Source of the DNA: Vibrio marinisediminis
GTDB lineage: Bacteria > Pseudomonadota > Gammaproteobacteria > Enterobacterales > Vibrionaceae
DNA: 64,000 nt
Direction: 5' to 3'
Assembly: GCF_014050145.1 (NCBI RefSeq)
Contig: NZ_JACFYF010000001.1
Location: 62,001 to 126,000, forward strand
Shown: positions 51,893 through 60,294 of the stretch, piece after piece
How the letters are laid out: the number at the start of each line of letters is the position of its first letter
How positions within the stretch are numbered: position 1 is the first letter of the stretch
Program-made: the position numbers and the translations under genes
Notes under the pieces: model-generated
Seen by the model: only the letters and a program-made list of their open reading frames with translations
What the model was told of the DNA's origin: nothing
Database searches by the model: none

Positions 51893-53470
51893 TTATGTTG
51901 ATTCCAGTTCAATCTGACGAGAAGGCCCTGACTCAACAATAAAATCATCATCATGACTCACCAGAATATAGCCCCCTTGATAGGCACTGAGCGCTTGAGC
52001 GAGCACAATTTTTGACTCCAAATCCAAGTGATTATCTGGCTCATCCAACAGTAACAAGGGTTGGCTTCTCTGATGGCTGACAATCAACATCGCCAGTTTC
52101 ATTTTCTCACCACCGCTTAGCACTTCACCAAGGCGAAAAACGCTGTCACGGCGAAAGCCGATCCCTGCCAACAATGTCCTTGCATCACTCTCTGCAAGCC
52201 CCTCACAATACTGTAATAAGTTGTCCAACATCGAAAGTTGGGGGTTAATTACAGCAAAATGTTGGTCTAGATAATAAAGCGAAGTATTGACTTGTATCGT
52301 CCCTTGAAGAAGAGCGACCTCACCTTGCAACACTTTCAATAGCGTTGATTTGCCGCAACCGTTCTTACCGGCGAGGTGGATTTTTTCGTTAGCACATACC
52401 TGAAAGGTCAAGGGTGCAAGATGAGTAAATGGTAGTACTCCATCAAACATTGTTACGACTTTTATTGACCGGCTTGGCATGCTATTCAAATAGAGATTCT
52501 GCCCTCGAAGGTGCTCTTGCCTCAATGCCAATACCTGCTCTTGCTGCTGCAAATAGGCGCGTCTCAACTGTTCATTCTTGCTGCTATTCGAAGCGCGTGC
52601 CGTTGCACTCTCTTTTTTCGCATCTAATAGAATTTTAGGTTGGCTACCGTCTTTTCGCATTCGCTTACCATGAGAGGCTCGCTGTTCGGCTTTCTCTCTA
52701 TTTCGCTGAGCTTGCTCTTCCAACTGTTTTTGTTGCTTATTGATATGCGCCATCCGCCTCTCAACCGCAAGGCGTTCTGTCTGTTTCTGCTCTGTATAGA
52801 AATCGTAGTTGCCACCAAACACAGTTAAACCGAGGCTTGAAAGATCCCAAATTTCATTCACTTCTCTGAGTAGTTCTCTATCGTGGCTAACCAGTAAAAT
52901 AGCCCCTTTAAACGCTTTAATACGCTCAATTAACCATTGCTTACTAGCTGTATCTAGGTGGTTGGAAGGCTCATCAAGAACCAATAATTGAGCATCACTC
53001 TCAAACAATTGCCATAACTGCAATCGAGCCAATTGCCCTCCGCTGAGCTTGGCACAAGGAAAGTACGGGTCTTGCGGCAAACCCATCGCCAGAAGCTGTT
53101 GCCCAAGTCGACTGAGTAGGTCCCATTCCTCACCCACTATCTCAAATAGAGCTTCCGAATACGCACCATCCTCAATCTGATTTATTGCCTCAAGCACTGC
53201 ACTTTTTCCGAGAAACTGCGCAATAGAGAGTTCACTCGCCAGCAATTCAGACGGTTGTTGCTTGTAGATTGCAAAGGAGGAAGATAAAACAACACTGCCC
53301 TCCGTCGGCGTTATTTCCCCAACCAAAATTGAGATTAAAATTGATTTTCCAACGCCATTTCGTCCGACTAAGCCAACACGACTCTCTCCCATTGAGCCCG
53401 ATAGCTGCTGAAACAACTGGTCACCGTTGTCAAATTGATGATTGATATTAGAAAACTGTAAAACTGGCAT
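51893..53470 (-). CDS. ABC-F family ATPase
   Basis: The protein (525 residues from ATG 53470) has two ABC ATPase cassettes and no membrane domain. Walker A motifs are GRNGVGKS and GKNGCGKS; signatures are KLSGGQLARLQLWQLFES and LSGGEKMKLA; Walker B motifs end DEPSNHLD and DEPDNHLD. A charged helical linker joins them (about 230-320). ABC-F proteins act on ribosomes, as translation factors or antibiotic-protection proteins. This one is not confidently placed in a subgroup. ATG 53470 has AGGAGG six bases upstream; an extra 23-residue N-terminal extension in the frame is unsupported. Confidence 0.87.
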   Translation of the reverse strand: MPVLQFSNINHQFDNGDQLFQQLSGSMGESRVGLVGRNGVGKSILISILVGEITPTEGSVVLSSSFAIYKQQPSELLASELSIAQFLGKSAVLEAINQIEDGAYSEALFEIVGEEWDLLSRLGQQLLAMGLPQDPYFPCAKLSGGQLARLQLWQLFESDAQLLVLDEPSNHLDTASKQWLIERIKAFKGAILLVSHDRELLREVNEIWDLSSLGLTVFGGNYDFYTEQKQTERLAVERRMAHINKQQKQLEEQAQRNREKAEQRASHGKRMRKDGSQPKILLDAKKESATARASNSSKNEQLRRAYLQQQEQVLALRQEHLRGQNLYLNSMPSRSIKVVTMFDGVLPFTHLAPLTFQVCANEKIHLAGKNGCGKSTLLKVLQGEVALLQGTIQVNTSLYYLDQHFAVINPQLSMLDNLLQYCEGLAESDARTLLAGIGFRRDSVFRLGEVLSGGEKMKLAMLIVSHQRSQPLLLLDEPDNHLDLESKIVLAQALSAYQGGYILVSHDDDFIVESGPSRQIELEST

Positions 53471-53835
53471 CATTTGCCTCCTGTAAACAGGGACAACAGC
53501 CGCAGCGACACGCAATCTAGTAAGAAAATAGATCGTCACCCATTCTGGTTAACACCATATAAAAACGGTTTTATAGCGATAAGTAACGATATATCGGAAA
53601 GTGAGCTACGCCTACTAACCCTGTGAATCCAAAAAATAATATGAAATATGGATGACAGGTTTAGTTCTTCATGTTGGCGTAATCTCTTATAGAAATGATG
53701 GTGAAATTCTAACCATTGTAACGTCTGTAAATCAAGCAACTTTGTAATAGGTAATTGTTTCTGCGAGCCATGATTAGAACAAAACACCGCATTGAACCAC
53801 GGTGTTTTGTTCGTTTGTTTTACTCGGTCTAAATG
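53471..53835 (-). other. Intergenic region between ABC-F and EF-G-like genes
   Basis: No supportable gene lies here. A frame at 53536-53787 (minus) has a His/Phe-rich, unconvincing sequence and no good start. The left edge holds the ABC-F ribosome-binding site; the rest must hold its promoter and the 3' end of the EF-G-like gene. Confidence 0.3.
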
Positions 53836-55851
53836 TTAAGCGATATCGTCACACACTCGGTTTTGTACATTCGGCGGCGCAGGTTCATAGTGACTCAATG
53901 TCATATTGAACGTACCTTCACCACCCGTGAGTGAACGAAGCCTTCGCGCATAATCTTGTAGCTCATTAACCGGTGCTTTCGCCTTTAAAATGGTAAAGTT
54001 ATTCGCCTCAGGCTCTGTACCTTCAATCAAGCCACGGTTACCGGACAAATCACCCGACACATCACCCACACTAGATGTAGGGATATACAATTCCATTTGC
54101 ACGATAGGCTCCAAAACAATAGGCGCCGCATTGTTGACCGCATCTAAAAATGCCTTTTTACCCGCAATAACAAAGGCGATCTCTTTTGAGTCAACAGAAT
54201 GATATTTGCCATCATAAACGGTGACTTCCAGATCTTTAATTGGATTACCGGAAATCGCCCCCTCCTCCAGCGCCTGATAAATACCTTTTTCAACCGCAGG
54301 AAGTAGCGATGTCGGAATAGAGCCACCCACGACTTTATTAACAAAATGAAACCCTGCTCCACGCTCTAATGGACGAACCTTTAGCTGAACTTCACCAAAC
54401 TGCCCCGCACCACCACTTTGCTTTTTGTGACGGTATTGCCCTTCCGCCGCTTTCGTTATGGTTTCAAAATATTCCACACTTGGTTGATCGGTATCGACAT
54501 CTAACTTATAAATATTCGACATTTTTTCTAAGGCAACTTTTAGGTGAAACTCGCCTTGACCGCTAAGGATGGTCTCATTAGTGCGGGTACGATGTTCAAT
54601 GCGTAACGAAGGATCTTCACTCACAATACGGTTAAGGACATCACCCAGTTTCTGTTCATCACCGCGTTTTTTCGTTTTCAAACTGATCGAGTACATCGAG
54701 TTCGGGAAATTGAGTGTTTTTAATTGCACATCATCTTCGGCATGCGAGTCATGTACGATGGAGTCAAACTCTAACTCATCCACTTTCGCCAGAACGCAGA
54801 AATCTCCAGCTAATGCCTTATGAATTTCATATCGCTCTTTCCCTTGTAACTGGTATAGGTGCCCTATTTTAAAAGATTTATTACTGCCACCAATATACAA
54901 CTGGCTACCCGCCGTTATCTCTCCTTGGAAAACACGTAAATACGCCAGCTTGCCCATATAAGGGTCAACACTAACTTTGTAAACATGAGCGACACTATGC
55001 TCTAGCGTTTCACAATTTACTTTTACCTTCTGACCATTTTTTTCAAGCAGTGGTGGGTTACCTTCATTTGGCATTGGCATAATTTCGCTGAGGGTTTTCA
55101 GCAACAATTCCACCCCTGCCCCTGTTTGTGCCGACACAAAACAAATTGGGATAACATGGTGAGTTCGAAGCGCTTCTTCAAATGGGTCATGAAGCTGCTC
55201 AGGCGTGAGCTCTGAACCTTGTTCAAGGTACAACTCCATCAACTCTTCATCGACCTCTATGACCTGATCAATAAGCGTTTCATAAGCTTCACTCACATTA
55301 GACACCATTGTCTCTTGTTCAGGTTGAGGATCAAAATAGCAATCAACCACAGATTGTCCATCTGCTGAAGGAAGATTTATTGGTAGGCAGTTATCACCAA
55401 AATGGTCAAAAATTTCATCTAAAATTTGTTCCAGCTTATTACCGTGGTTATCCAACTTATTAATGATGATCATTTGGCATTTTTTCTGCTCTTTCGCAAA
55501 TGCAAATAGTCGGTTGGCTGTTTGATTTATCGGTGTTTGCGGGTCAATAACAAGAGCTGAGGTTTCTACTGCGGGGAATATGCTGAGGGTTCTACCTAAC
55601 AGTTCACTTTGCCCCGGAGTGTCAATAATATTGAGCCGGTGTTTTTGCCAAGCGAGTGTCACGGGGGTTGCTTCAATGCTACGTTGATATTGTATGGACT
55701 GGGCATCAAAGTCGGTGACTGTATCCCCTTTTTCGACGCATCCTAAATGCGTTGTTGCCTCTGAAACAAAAAGCAGTTTTTCGATCAGCGTGGTTTTGCC
55801 TGTACCTGTTTGACCAACAAACGCAATGTTGCGAATCTTATTGATAGGCAT
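53836..55851 (-). CDS. EF-G-like translational GTPase (EF-G2/FusA paralogue type)
   Basis: The 671-residue protein has an N-terminal GTPase domain with G1 VGQTGTGKTT, G3 IIDTPGQ and G4 NKLD. It then has domain II (residues about 280-375) and the EF-G-like III-V region, including SGQGEFHL, GGAGQFGEVQLKV and GGEGTFNMTLSHYEPAP. It is a diverged paralogue of canonical EF-G; such proteins may function in ribosome recycling, stress or GTPase roles not yet fixed. ATG 55851 is favoured because AAGGAGG is four bases upstream. An in-frame ATG at 55884 overlaps that ribosome-binding site. Confidence 0.85.
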   Translation of the reverse strand: MPINKIRNIAFVGQTGTGKTTLIEKLLFVSEATTHLGCVEKGDTVTDFDAQSIQYQRSIEATPVTLAWQKHRLNIIDTPGQSELLGRTLSIFPAVETSALVIDPQTPINQTANRLFAFAKEQKKCQMIIINKLDNHGNKLEQILDEIFDHFGDNCLPINLPSADGQSVVDCYFDPQPEQETMVSNVSEAYETLIDQVIEVDEELMELYLEQGSELTPEQLHDPFEEALRTHHVIPICFVSAQTGAGVELLLKTLSEIMPMPNEGNPPLLEKNGQKVKVNCETLEHSVAHVYKVSVDPYMGKLAYLRVFQGEITAGSQLYIGGSNKSFKIGHLYQLQGKERYEIHKALAGDFCVLAKVDELEFDSIVHDSHAEDDVQLKTLNFPNSMYSISLKTKKRGDEQKLGDVLNRIVSEDPSLRIEHRTRTNETILSGQGEFHLKVALEKMSNIYKLDVDTDQPSVEYFETITKAAEGQYRHKKQSGGAGQFGEVQLKVRPLERGAGFHFVNKVVGGSIPTSLLPAVEKGIYQALEEGAISGNPIKDLEVTVYDGKYHSVDSKEIAFVIAGKKAFLDAVNNAAPIVLEPIVQMELYIPTSSVGDVSGDLSGNRGLIEGTEPEANNFTILKAKAPVNELQDYARRLRSLTGGEGTFNMTLSHYEPAPPNVQNRVCDDIA

Positions 55852-56287
55852 AGAGCCTCCTTGCGAGATGACGAGAGAAGACAACCTGATTTCAGGCTAA
55901 AAAGTGGCTTAAGTGGGCGGGTTTACCGCCTTCTCGTCTTCCATGTCATTTTTCGGATGACTCTATGCATAGGTACCTCAGTCATTGATGATAAGAGGGC
56001 TTAACTAGCGTGCCGCATCAACGACAATATTTATGTGACTTATTTCAAGCTGCTTTGATTACATTCTAATCTATTTAACAAAAATCACCTTTAATGGGGT
56101 TCAACAAAGTGACAAATCCAACGCAATTTCTCACCACAGAAAAAGCGGTGCGGTATAATTCCGTCTCACTGATGTTGAATTCAACAAAAATTTGTCAAGA
56201 AATTAGAATGTAACAAAGTCATTCATTCTGTGTTCAGGTTCACAATTTTATATTGGTAGCTGTTCTAACACACAGTGGAAAACAAAA
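55852..56287 (+). promoter_or_regulatory. 436-base region upstream of the YgiW-like gene, with inverted repeats
   Basis: A perfect 12-bp palindrome GTTGAATTCAAC (56174-56185) lies about 100 bases before the YgiW-like ATG. TTACATTCTAAT (56059-56070) is repeated in inverted orientation as ATTAGAATGTAA (56202-56213), a distance of 131 bases. They may be operator sites. No gene is present. Confidence 0.4.
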
Positions 56288-56665
56288 ATGAAAACAAAAA
56301 TGCTCGTTACGACTCTAATTCTTGCAGCCTCTACTTCTGCATTCGCTCAAGGCTTCCAAGGCACTGAAAACAATGCCTCTGGTTTTAACGGTCCAACCCA
56401 AGGTATCACTACCATTCAGCAAGTATTCGACGCTGGAACATTTAGTGATGATATGCCTGTCACTCTAACGGGCAACATCAAGTCATCACTAGGCGGTGAA
56501 ATGTACATTTTCACCGACAGCACCGGTGAGATTACTATCGAAATCGATAACGACAAATGGATGAACCAATCTGCGACTCCTGAAAACAAGGTACAAATCG
56601 TTGGTGAAATTGATAAAGACATTTCAGGCACAAAAATCGACGTAGACGTACTGCGAGTGATGTAA
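56288..56665 (+). CDS. Periplasmic BOF/YgiW-type stress tolerance protein
   Basis: The 125-residue protein has a signal peptide (about 1-20, STSAFA before QGFQG). Its single OB-fold-like BOF domain has DDMPVTLTGNIKSSLGGEMY with FTDSTGEITIEIDNDKW after it, and a C-terminal IVGEIDKDISGTKIDVDVLRV. This matches the YgiW/YdeI family, exported small proteins linked with stress and envelope tolerance and with binding of ligands such as peptidoglycan. Function here is inferred from family. The ATG at 56288 is followed directly by the signal peptide. Confidence 0.85.
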   Translation: MKTKMLVTTLILAASTSAFAQGFQGTENNASGFNGPTQGITTIQQVFDAGTFSDDMPVTLTGNIKSSLGGEMYIFTDSTGEITIEIDNDKWMNQSATPENKVQIVGEIDKDISGTKIDVDVLRVM

Positions 56666-56682
56666 TCACTGATTAACCATTG

Positions 56683-56713
56683 AAAAGAGCCAGTCAATAA
56701 ACTGGCTCTTTTT
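56683..56713 (+). terminator. Strong Rho-independent terminator
   Basis: AAAAGAGCCAGT (56683-56694) pairs perfectly with ACTGGCTCTTTT (56701-56712), with a 6-base loop and a T run. It ends the YgiW-like transcript. Confidence 0.9.
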
Positions 56714-56844
56714 GTCATTTTTAGCCCTACCGATTATCCACGAAAGATCCGCATTAATTAGGTGAAACCGTCATAGTGCTACTTCACAACAGACAAATAC
56801 GCTAAGATGCTCGCCATTATTTTCGCTAGAGCCTTTATTACTCA

Positions 56845-58137
56845 ATGACTACTGCCAAAACGCCAAGCTGCACCTTTACTGAACTTGCCCTAATCCAACC
56901 TTTGTTAGCTCGACTAATAGAGCTGGAATATCAACAGCCTACACCGATACAAGCGCAAGTTATTCCAAGTGTGTTAGCAGGACGTGACCTAATTGCAGGT
57001 GCTAATACAGGGTCAGGTAAAACGGCTGCTTTTGCGCTGCCAATGTTGCAGACCATTTTTAAGCAACAAACAACCACGCATGCAAAAGACCGCAAAGGTA
57101 ACTACGTTGCTGGGCTAATTTTAGTACCAACACGTGAACTTGCTAAACAGGTTGCCGATAGCATTAAGTCATACGCCGTACACTTCCATGGCGCGATTAA
57201 AACAGTTGCTGTTTTTGGCGGCGTATCAACCAACACACAAAGACTCGCTCTTCGTGGCGGCACCGACATTTTGGTGGCAACCCCTGGTCGATTACTCGAT
57301 TTGATCTCCAGCAATGCGATAAAACTCGACCGAGTAAAAACGTTAGTGCTGGATGAAGCCGATCGAATGTTAAGCCTTGGCTTTACTGAAGAACTGGCTG
57401 AATTGTTAAACCAATTACCTAGACAAAAACAAACACTGTTGTTTTCAGCGACCTTCCCTGAACAAGTACAAGCATTAACTCAAGAGTTACTAAACAACCC
57501 TATTGAGATCCAACTTCAAAGTGATGATGCCAGTACTGTCGTACAACGTGTTTTTAACGTCAATAAAGGCGAGAAAACTGCGGTACTAGCCCACTTGATT
57601 AAAAAGCACCAATGGCGACAGGCGCTTGTTTTCGTTAATGCTAAAAACAGCTGTGAGCATTTGGCTGATAAGCTCTATAAACGTGGCATCGAAGCTGATG
57701 TCTTCCATGGTGACAAAGGGCAAGGCTATCGTACGCGTATTCTTGATGCATTTAAGTCAGGTGAGATTGAAGTGCTTATTGCCACTGATATTGCCGCTCG
57801 AGGCTTAGACATTGAAAAGCTACCAGTTGTGATCAACTTTGATTTACCAAGAAGCCCTGCAGACTACATGCATCGTATCGGTCGAAGTGGTCGTGCAGGC
57901 GAAATAGGTCTCGCCTTATCATTGATTGATTATGAAGATACTCATCATTTCAGCATTATCGAGAAAAAGAACAAAATTCGTCTAGAGCGTGAGCAAGTTG
58001 AAGGGTTCGAAGTTAATGAAGTCATCACTGAAGAGATGTTAGCGGCGAATAAACCACAGGCAAAACCTGAAGGTACCGGCAAGAAAAAGCGTAAGAAGAA
58101 AGCACTTAATAACGCCGATATTTGGTTAAGAAACTAG
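56845..58137 (+). CDS. rhlE: DEAD-box RNA helicase, RhlE-like
   Basis: The 430-residue helicase has all DEAD-box motifs: the Q motif (QQPTPIQAQVIPSVL), Walker A ANTGSGKT, VPTRELAKQ, DEADRML, FSATF (SAT), VFVNAKNSC, IATDIAARGLD and HRIGRSGRAG. The short basic tail (GKKKRKKKALNN) is typical of RhlE-type enzymes. It unwinds RNA in ribosome or mRNA metabolism. The exact subgroup is inferred. A downstream hairpin (58142-58177) and a small YwbE gene follow. Confidence 0.87.
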   Translation: MTTAKTPSCTFTELALIQPLLARLIELEYQQPTPIQAQVIPSVLAGRDLIAGANTGSGKTAAFALPMLQTIFKQQTTTHAKDRKGNYVAGLILVPTRELAKQVADSIKSYAVHFHGAIKTVAVFGGVSTNTQRLALRGGTDILVATPGRLLDLISSNAIKLDRVKTLVLDEADRMLSLGFTEELAELLNQLPRQKQTLLFSATFPEQVQALTQELLNNPIEIQLQSDDASTVVQRVFNVNKGEKTAVLAHLIKKHQWRQALVFVNAKNSCEHLADKLYKRGIEADVFHGDKGQGYRTRILDAFKSGEIEVLIATDIAARGLDIEKLPVVINFDLPRSPADYMHRIGRSGRAGEIGLALSLIDYEDTHHFSIIEKKNKIRLEREQVEGFEVNEVITEEMLAANKPQAKPEGTGKKKRKKKALNNADIWLRN

Positions 58138-58141
58138 GGGC

Positions 58142-58177
58142 GCATCCCTAAGCCCCCAAGTGTTTCTTTGGGGATGC
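58142..58177 (+). terminator. Hairpin after the helicase gene
   Basis: GCATCCC (58142-58148) faces GGGATGC (58171-58177) with additional C/G pairing inside. There is no U run, so it is a weak terminator or mRNA end structure. Confidence 0.4.
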
Positions 58178-58181
58178 CAAC

Positions 58182-58259
58182 ATAACGTCGCTGCTTCATA
58201 ACAAAACTGTGTTATTAACGCTTTGTTGCAAAAAGCTTTGTTATAAAAAGCGACGTTAT
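58182..58259. repeat. Inverted repeat ATAACGTCGCT flanking a 56-bp spacer
   Basis: ATAACGTCGCT (58182-58192) and AGCGACGTTAT (58249-58259) are perfect 11-base inverted arms. The spacer between them has further short repeats (TAACAAAAC, TTTGTTGCA, CTTTGTTATAA). It lies between the helicase and YwbE genes. A folded RNA element or small palindromic repeat is possible. It lacks the attC core boxes. Confidence 0.5.
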
Positions 58260-58308
58260 ATAAATATTCAAGCCATTGATTTAATACTGAACGTTAGAGG
58301 TAAAGGTA

Positions 58309-58500
58309 ATGAGTGGGACAGTTCGAACAAATATCCAGATAGGTTCAAAAGTAAACATCGTTCTTAAAAAAGATCAACGAAGCGGTAACCTAACCCCGGG
58401 GATTGTAAAAGACATTCTAACCAAATCACCGAATCACCCGCACGGGATCAAAGTTCGCTTAGAAAGCGGTGATGTGGGACGTGTAAAAGAGATCAATTAA
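58309..58500 (+). CDS. ywbE: YwbE family protein
   Basis: The 63-residue protein matches the short YwbE family closely: IQIGSKVNIVLKKDQRSGNL, then PGIVKDILTKSPNHPHGIKV and RLESGDVGRVKEI. The family is widespread and conserved but of unknown function; it may be a KOW-like nucleic-acid-binding protein. GAGGTAAAGGTA precedes the ATG. It is too short to misassign; the match to the family core is nearly complete. Confidence 0.9.
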   Translation: MSGTVRTNIQIGSKVNIVLKKDQRSGNLTPGIVKDILTKSPNHPHGIKVRLESGDVGRVKEIN

Positions 58501-58516
58501 TCACGCCTCTTCTAGC

Positions 58517-59386
58517 CTAAGACGAGAAACGCTTCATTGCTTCACGATAGCCATTTGGGGTTACTCGTTTATAAGCTTTAAATTGACGATTAAAATTCGC
58601 TTGGTTCTCGTACCCTACCTTCTCAAGAATTATACTGACTGGAAGGTCTGTATTGACCAACATATCACAAGCAATATTGAGGCGAATTTTCTTTAAATGC
58701 TGGCTAAAACTCTCAGTAAAATGTGTTGAAAACAATCTTCGCACGCTGCTTTCACTAAGAAATAAATGCTTAGCGAGGTGGCTCAAAGATATTTTTTCAT
58801 TAAAATGCGCCAACAAATACGCTTCTGTTTTTTCAATATTATCTTTAGTCCGACTGTGTTCTTGGCTGGTCGTCTTGACCGTTGAATTGCTCAAACGAAC
58901 CGTATTATTATCCTCAAGCAATAGATCAAAGATGGTCATCAAAGTCGCGAGCTGCTTTGATGGTGCCATCTCCGATACATCCTCCAATAGATTCACCACT
59001 TGCTCAGCCGTCTCTGTTGAGAATTCTAAGCCACGATTTGCATCTTCAAGCAATGCTTTTAATGGTTTGAGTTCTTGGCACTGATTAATTAAAGCATCTA
59101 TCCACGGCTTCCTAAACCATATGACATATGTTTTATTTGTATCTGAGTCACTGATAGAGTCAGAATAAATTGCGTGAGGTAAGCCCGGTCCCATCAAAAT
59201 CATGTGATTATGATAGAGCTCGCTATTGTAGTGACCTACAAAATAGTGCCCCGTGCAATTACGATGAATGGCAATTTCATACTCGTTGTGCCGATGCCAA
59301 CCATAGCTTTTGCATGGTTCGAGTATTATTTTATATCGCCAAGATGCGCCTATTCGCTGAGGCACACGCTCCAACTTCCCCTTCAT
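58517..59386 (-). CDS. AraC-family transcriptional regulator
   Basis: The 289-residue protein has an N-terminal cupin-like domain (about 20-115; WHRHNEYEIAIHRNCTGHYF) and a C-terminal AraC/XylS double HTH (about 185-285; ISLSHLAKHLFLSESSVRRL and KVGYENQANFNRQFKAYKRV). Cupin-type AraC regulators usually sense sugars or small metabolites. Effector and target are unknown. It converges with ywbE. The ATG at 59386 fits the family N-terminus (GKLERVPQRIGASWRY). Confidence 0.9.
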   Translation of the reverse strand: MKGKLERVPQRIGASWRYKIILEPCKSYGWHRHNEYEIAIHRNCTGHYFVGHYNSELYHNHMILMGPGLPHAIYSDSISDSDTNKTYVIWFRKPWIDALINQCQELKPLKALLEDANRGLEFSTETAEQVVNLLEDVSEMAPSKQLATLMTIFDLLLEDNNTVRLSNSTVKTTSQEHSRTKDNIEKTEAYLLAHFNEKISLSHLAKHLFLSESSVRRLFSTHFTESFSQHLKKIRLNIACDMLVNTDLPVSIILEKVGYENQANFNRQFKAYKRVTPNGYREAMKRFSS

Positions 59387-59535
59387 ATTTATCCATAAAG
59401 TACTGATTGAGTATTTGCAGCCTACATCAAGAATAAAATATAAGCGAATAGTACTACCATCTAAGCGTATGTAACTCCTGAAAGTTAATACCTGACGCTA
59501 GAGTATGACTAACGAATCAACATCAGGACGATACT

Positions 59536-59691
59536 ATGAATCAATTTATGAAAACCCTTCATCAGCTAGTCACCGAAAACCGCAAAATGTGGATTAAAGA
59601 AGTCGTTTATGGATATCGTATTTCGAACAAAGATCTATGGAAGTACTACGGCTACCAGTCACCTAATGAGATGAAAAACGATTTAGAGTAA
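59536..59691 (+). CDS. 51-residue hypothetical protein
   Basis: The protein starts MNQFMKTLHQLVTENRKMW and continues with VVYGYRISNKDLWKYYGYQS, ending in a short acidic tail. It looks like a compact helical protein with several Trp and Tyr, and AGGA eight bases before the ATG supports translation. I do not recognise a family. It is divergent from the AraC gene (149 bases apart), so it might be that regulator's target. Confidence 0.55.
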   Translation: MNQFMKTLHQLVTENRKMWIKEVVYGYRISNKDLWKYYGYQSPNEMKNDLE

Positions 59692-60294
59692 GTCTGACTG
59701 ATGGAGATATGGGGAGGAGAAAAACCGCCACCTTGAATTAAGATACCCACCGTACTTCGTTGAATATTGAGTTAAATAAAATAGGACACTGCCGCTGGTA
59801 TGTGTCCTTAAACGACTGATGAAAAACACTCTGGACCGCTCCCCCGCTGCTCGTTCGTCTTTCCCAATCATCTATTGCATAATTTTGTTGCAAATTTATC
59901 ACTAAACCCAGTGATTCTATTCAATTCTCAACGCGTAGAATCCTATAAACCAGTTTTTTACCCTACAAAAGTGCCATGTAAGCGAAACTTTACTGTGGTT
60001 ACTAGCTAAAATTAAAGCATTATTTAACAACTTGTTTACACTTACTGTATCTGGTTATACCAAAATTCATCACTAGATTAGGTAATGTAAACAGCAGTAT
60101 TATGCGGCGCCTCGTGTTTTACCAGAACACAGTTTTGCTAGAGAAGAGAACTAGGCGTGTTGATAGTTAACAAAACAGCAACAACCTAGGTATAACCTTT
60201 TGGCTAATGTCGAAGCCTGAGTACCCATACAGGCTTTGGTTACACTCTGAGCAGCTGCAGTCCAAAAGACACGCAGCGTCAAAAGGAGCTTGAG
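59692..60294 (+). promoter_or_regulatory. 603-base region with promoter and structured leader of the branched-chain dehydrogenase operon
   Basis: No gene is supported here. A candidate promoter (TTGTTT at 60032-60037, TATACC at 60056-60061) is weak. Downstream, CTAGG-x3-GTTG (60151-60162) pairs with CAAC-x2-CCTAG (60179-60189), and AAGCCTG (60213-60219) pairs perfectly with CAGGCTT (60230-60236). These leader hairpins lie between the promoter and the ATG. GTTTACA and TGTAAAC (60034 and 60086) form an inverted pair. AAAAGGAG precedes the operon start. Confidence 0.4.

Noticed and set aside
53536-53787. 83-codon minus-strand frame between ABC-F and EF-G-like genes
   Set aside because: No good start signal and an odd His/Phe-rich composition, and it overlaps the upstream region of the ABC-F gene.
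58182-58259. Integron attC site
   Set aside because: The arms lack the RYYYAAC and GTTRRRY core boxes and there is no gene cassette array nearby.
59683-59871. 62-codon minus-strand frame upstream of the dehydrogenase operon
   Set aside because: No family, no start signal and overlaps the end of the 51-residue gene.
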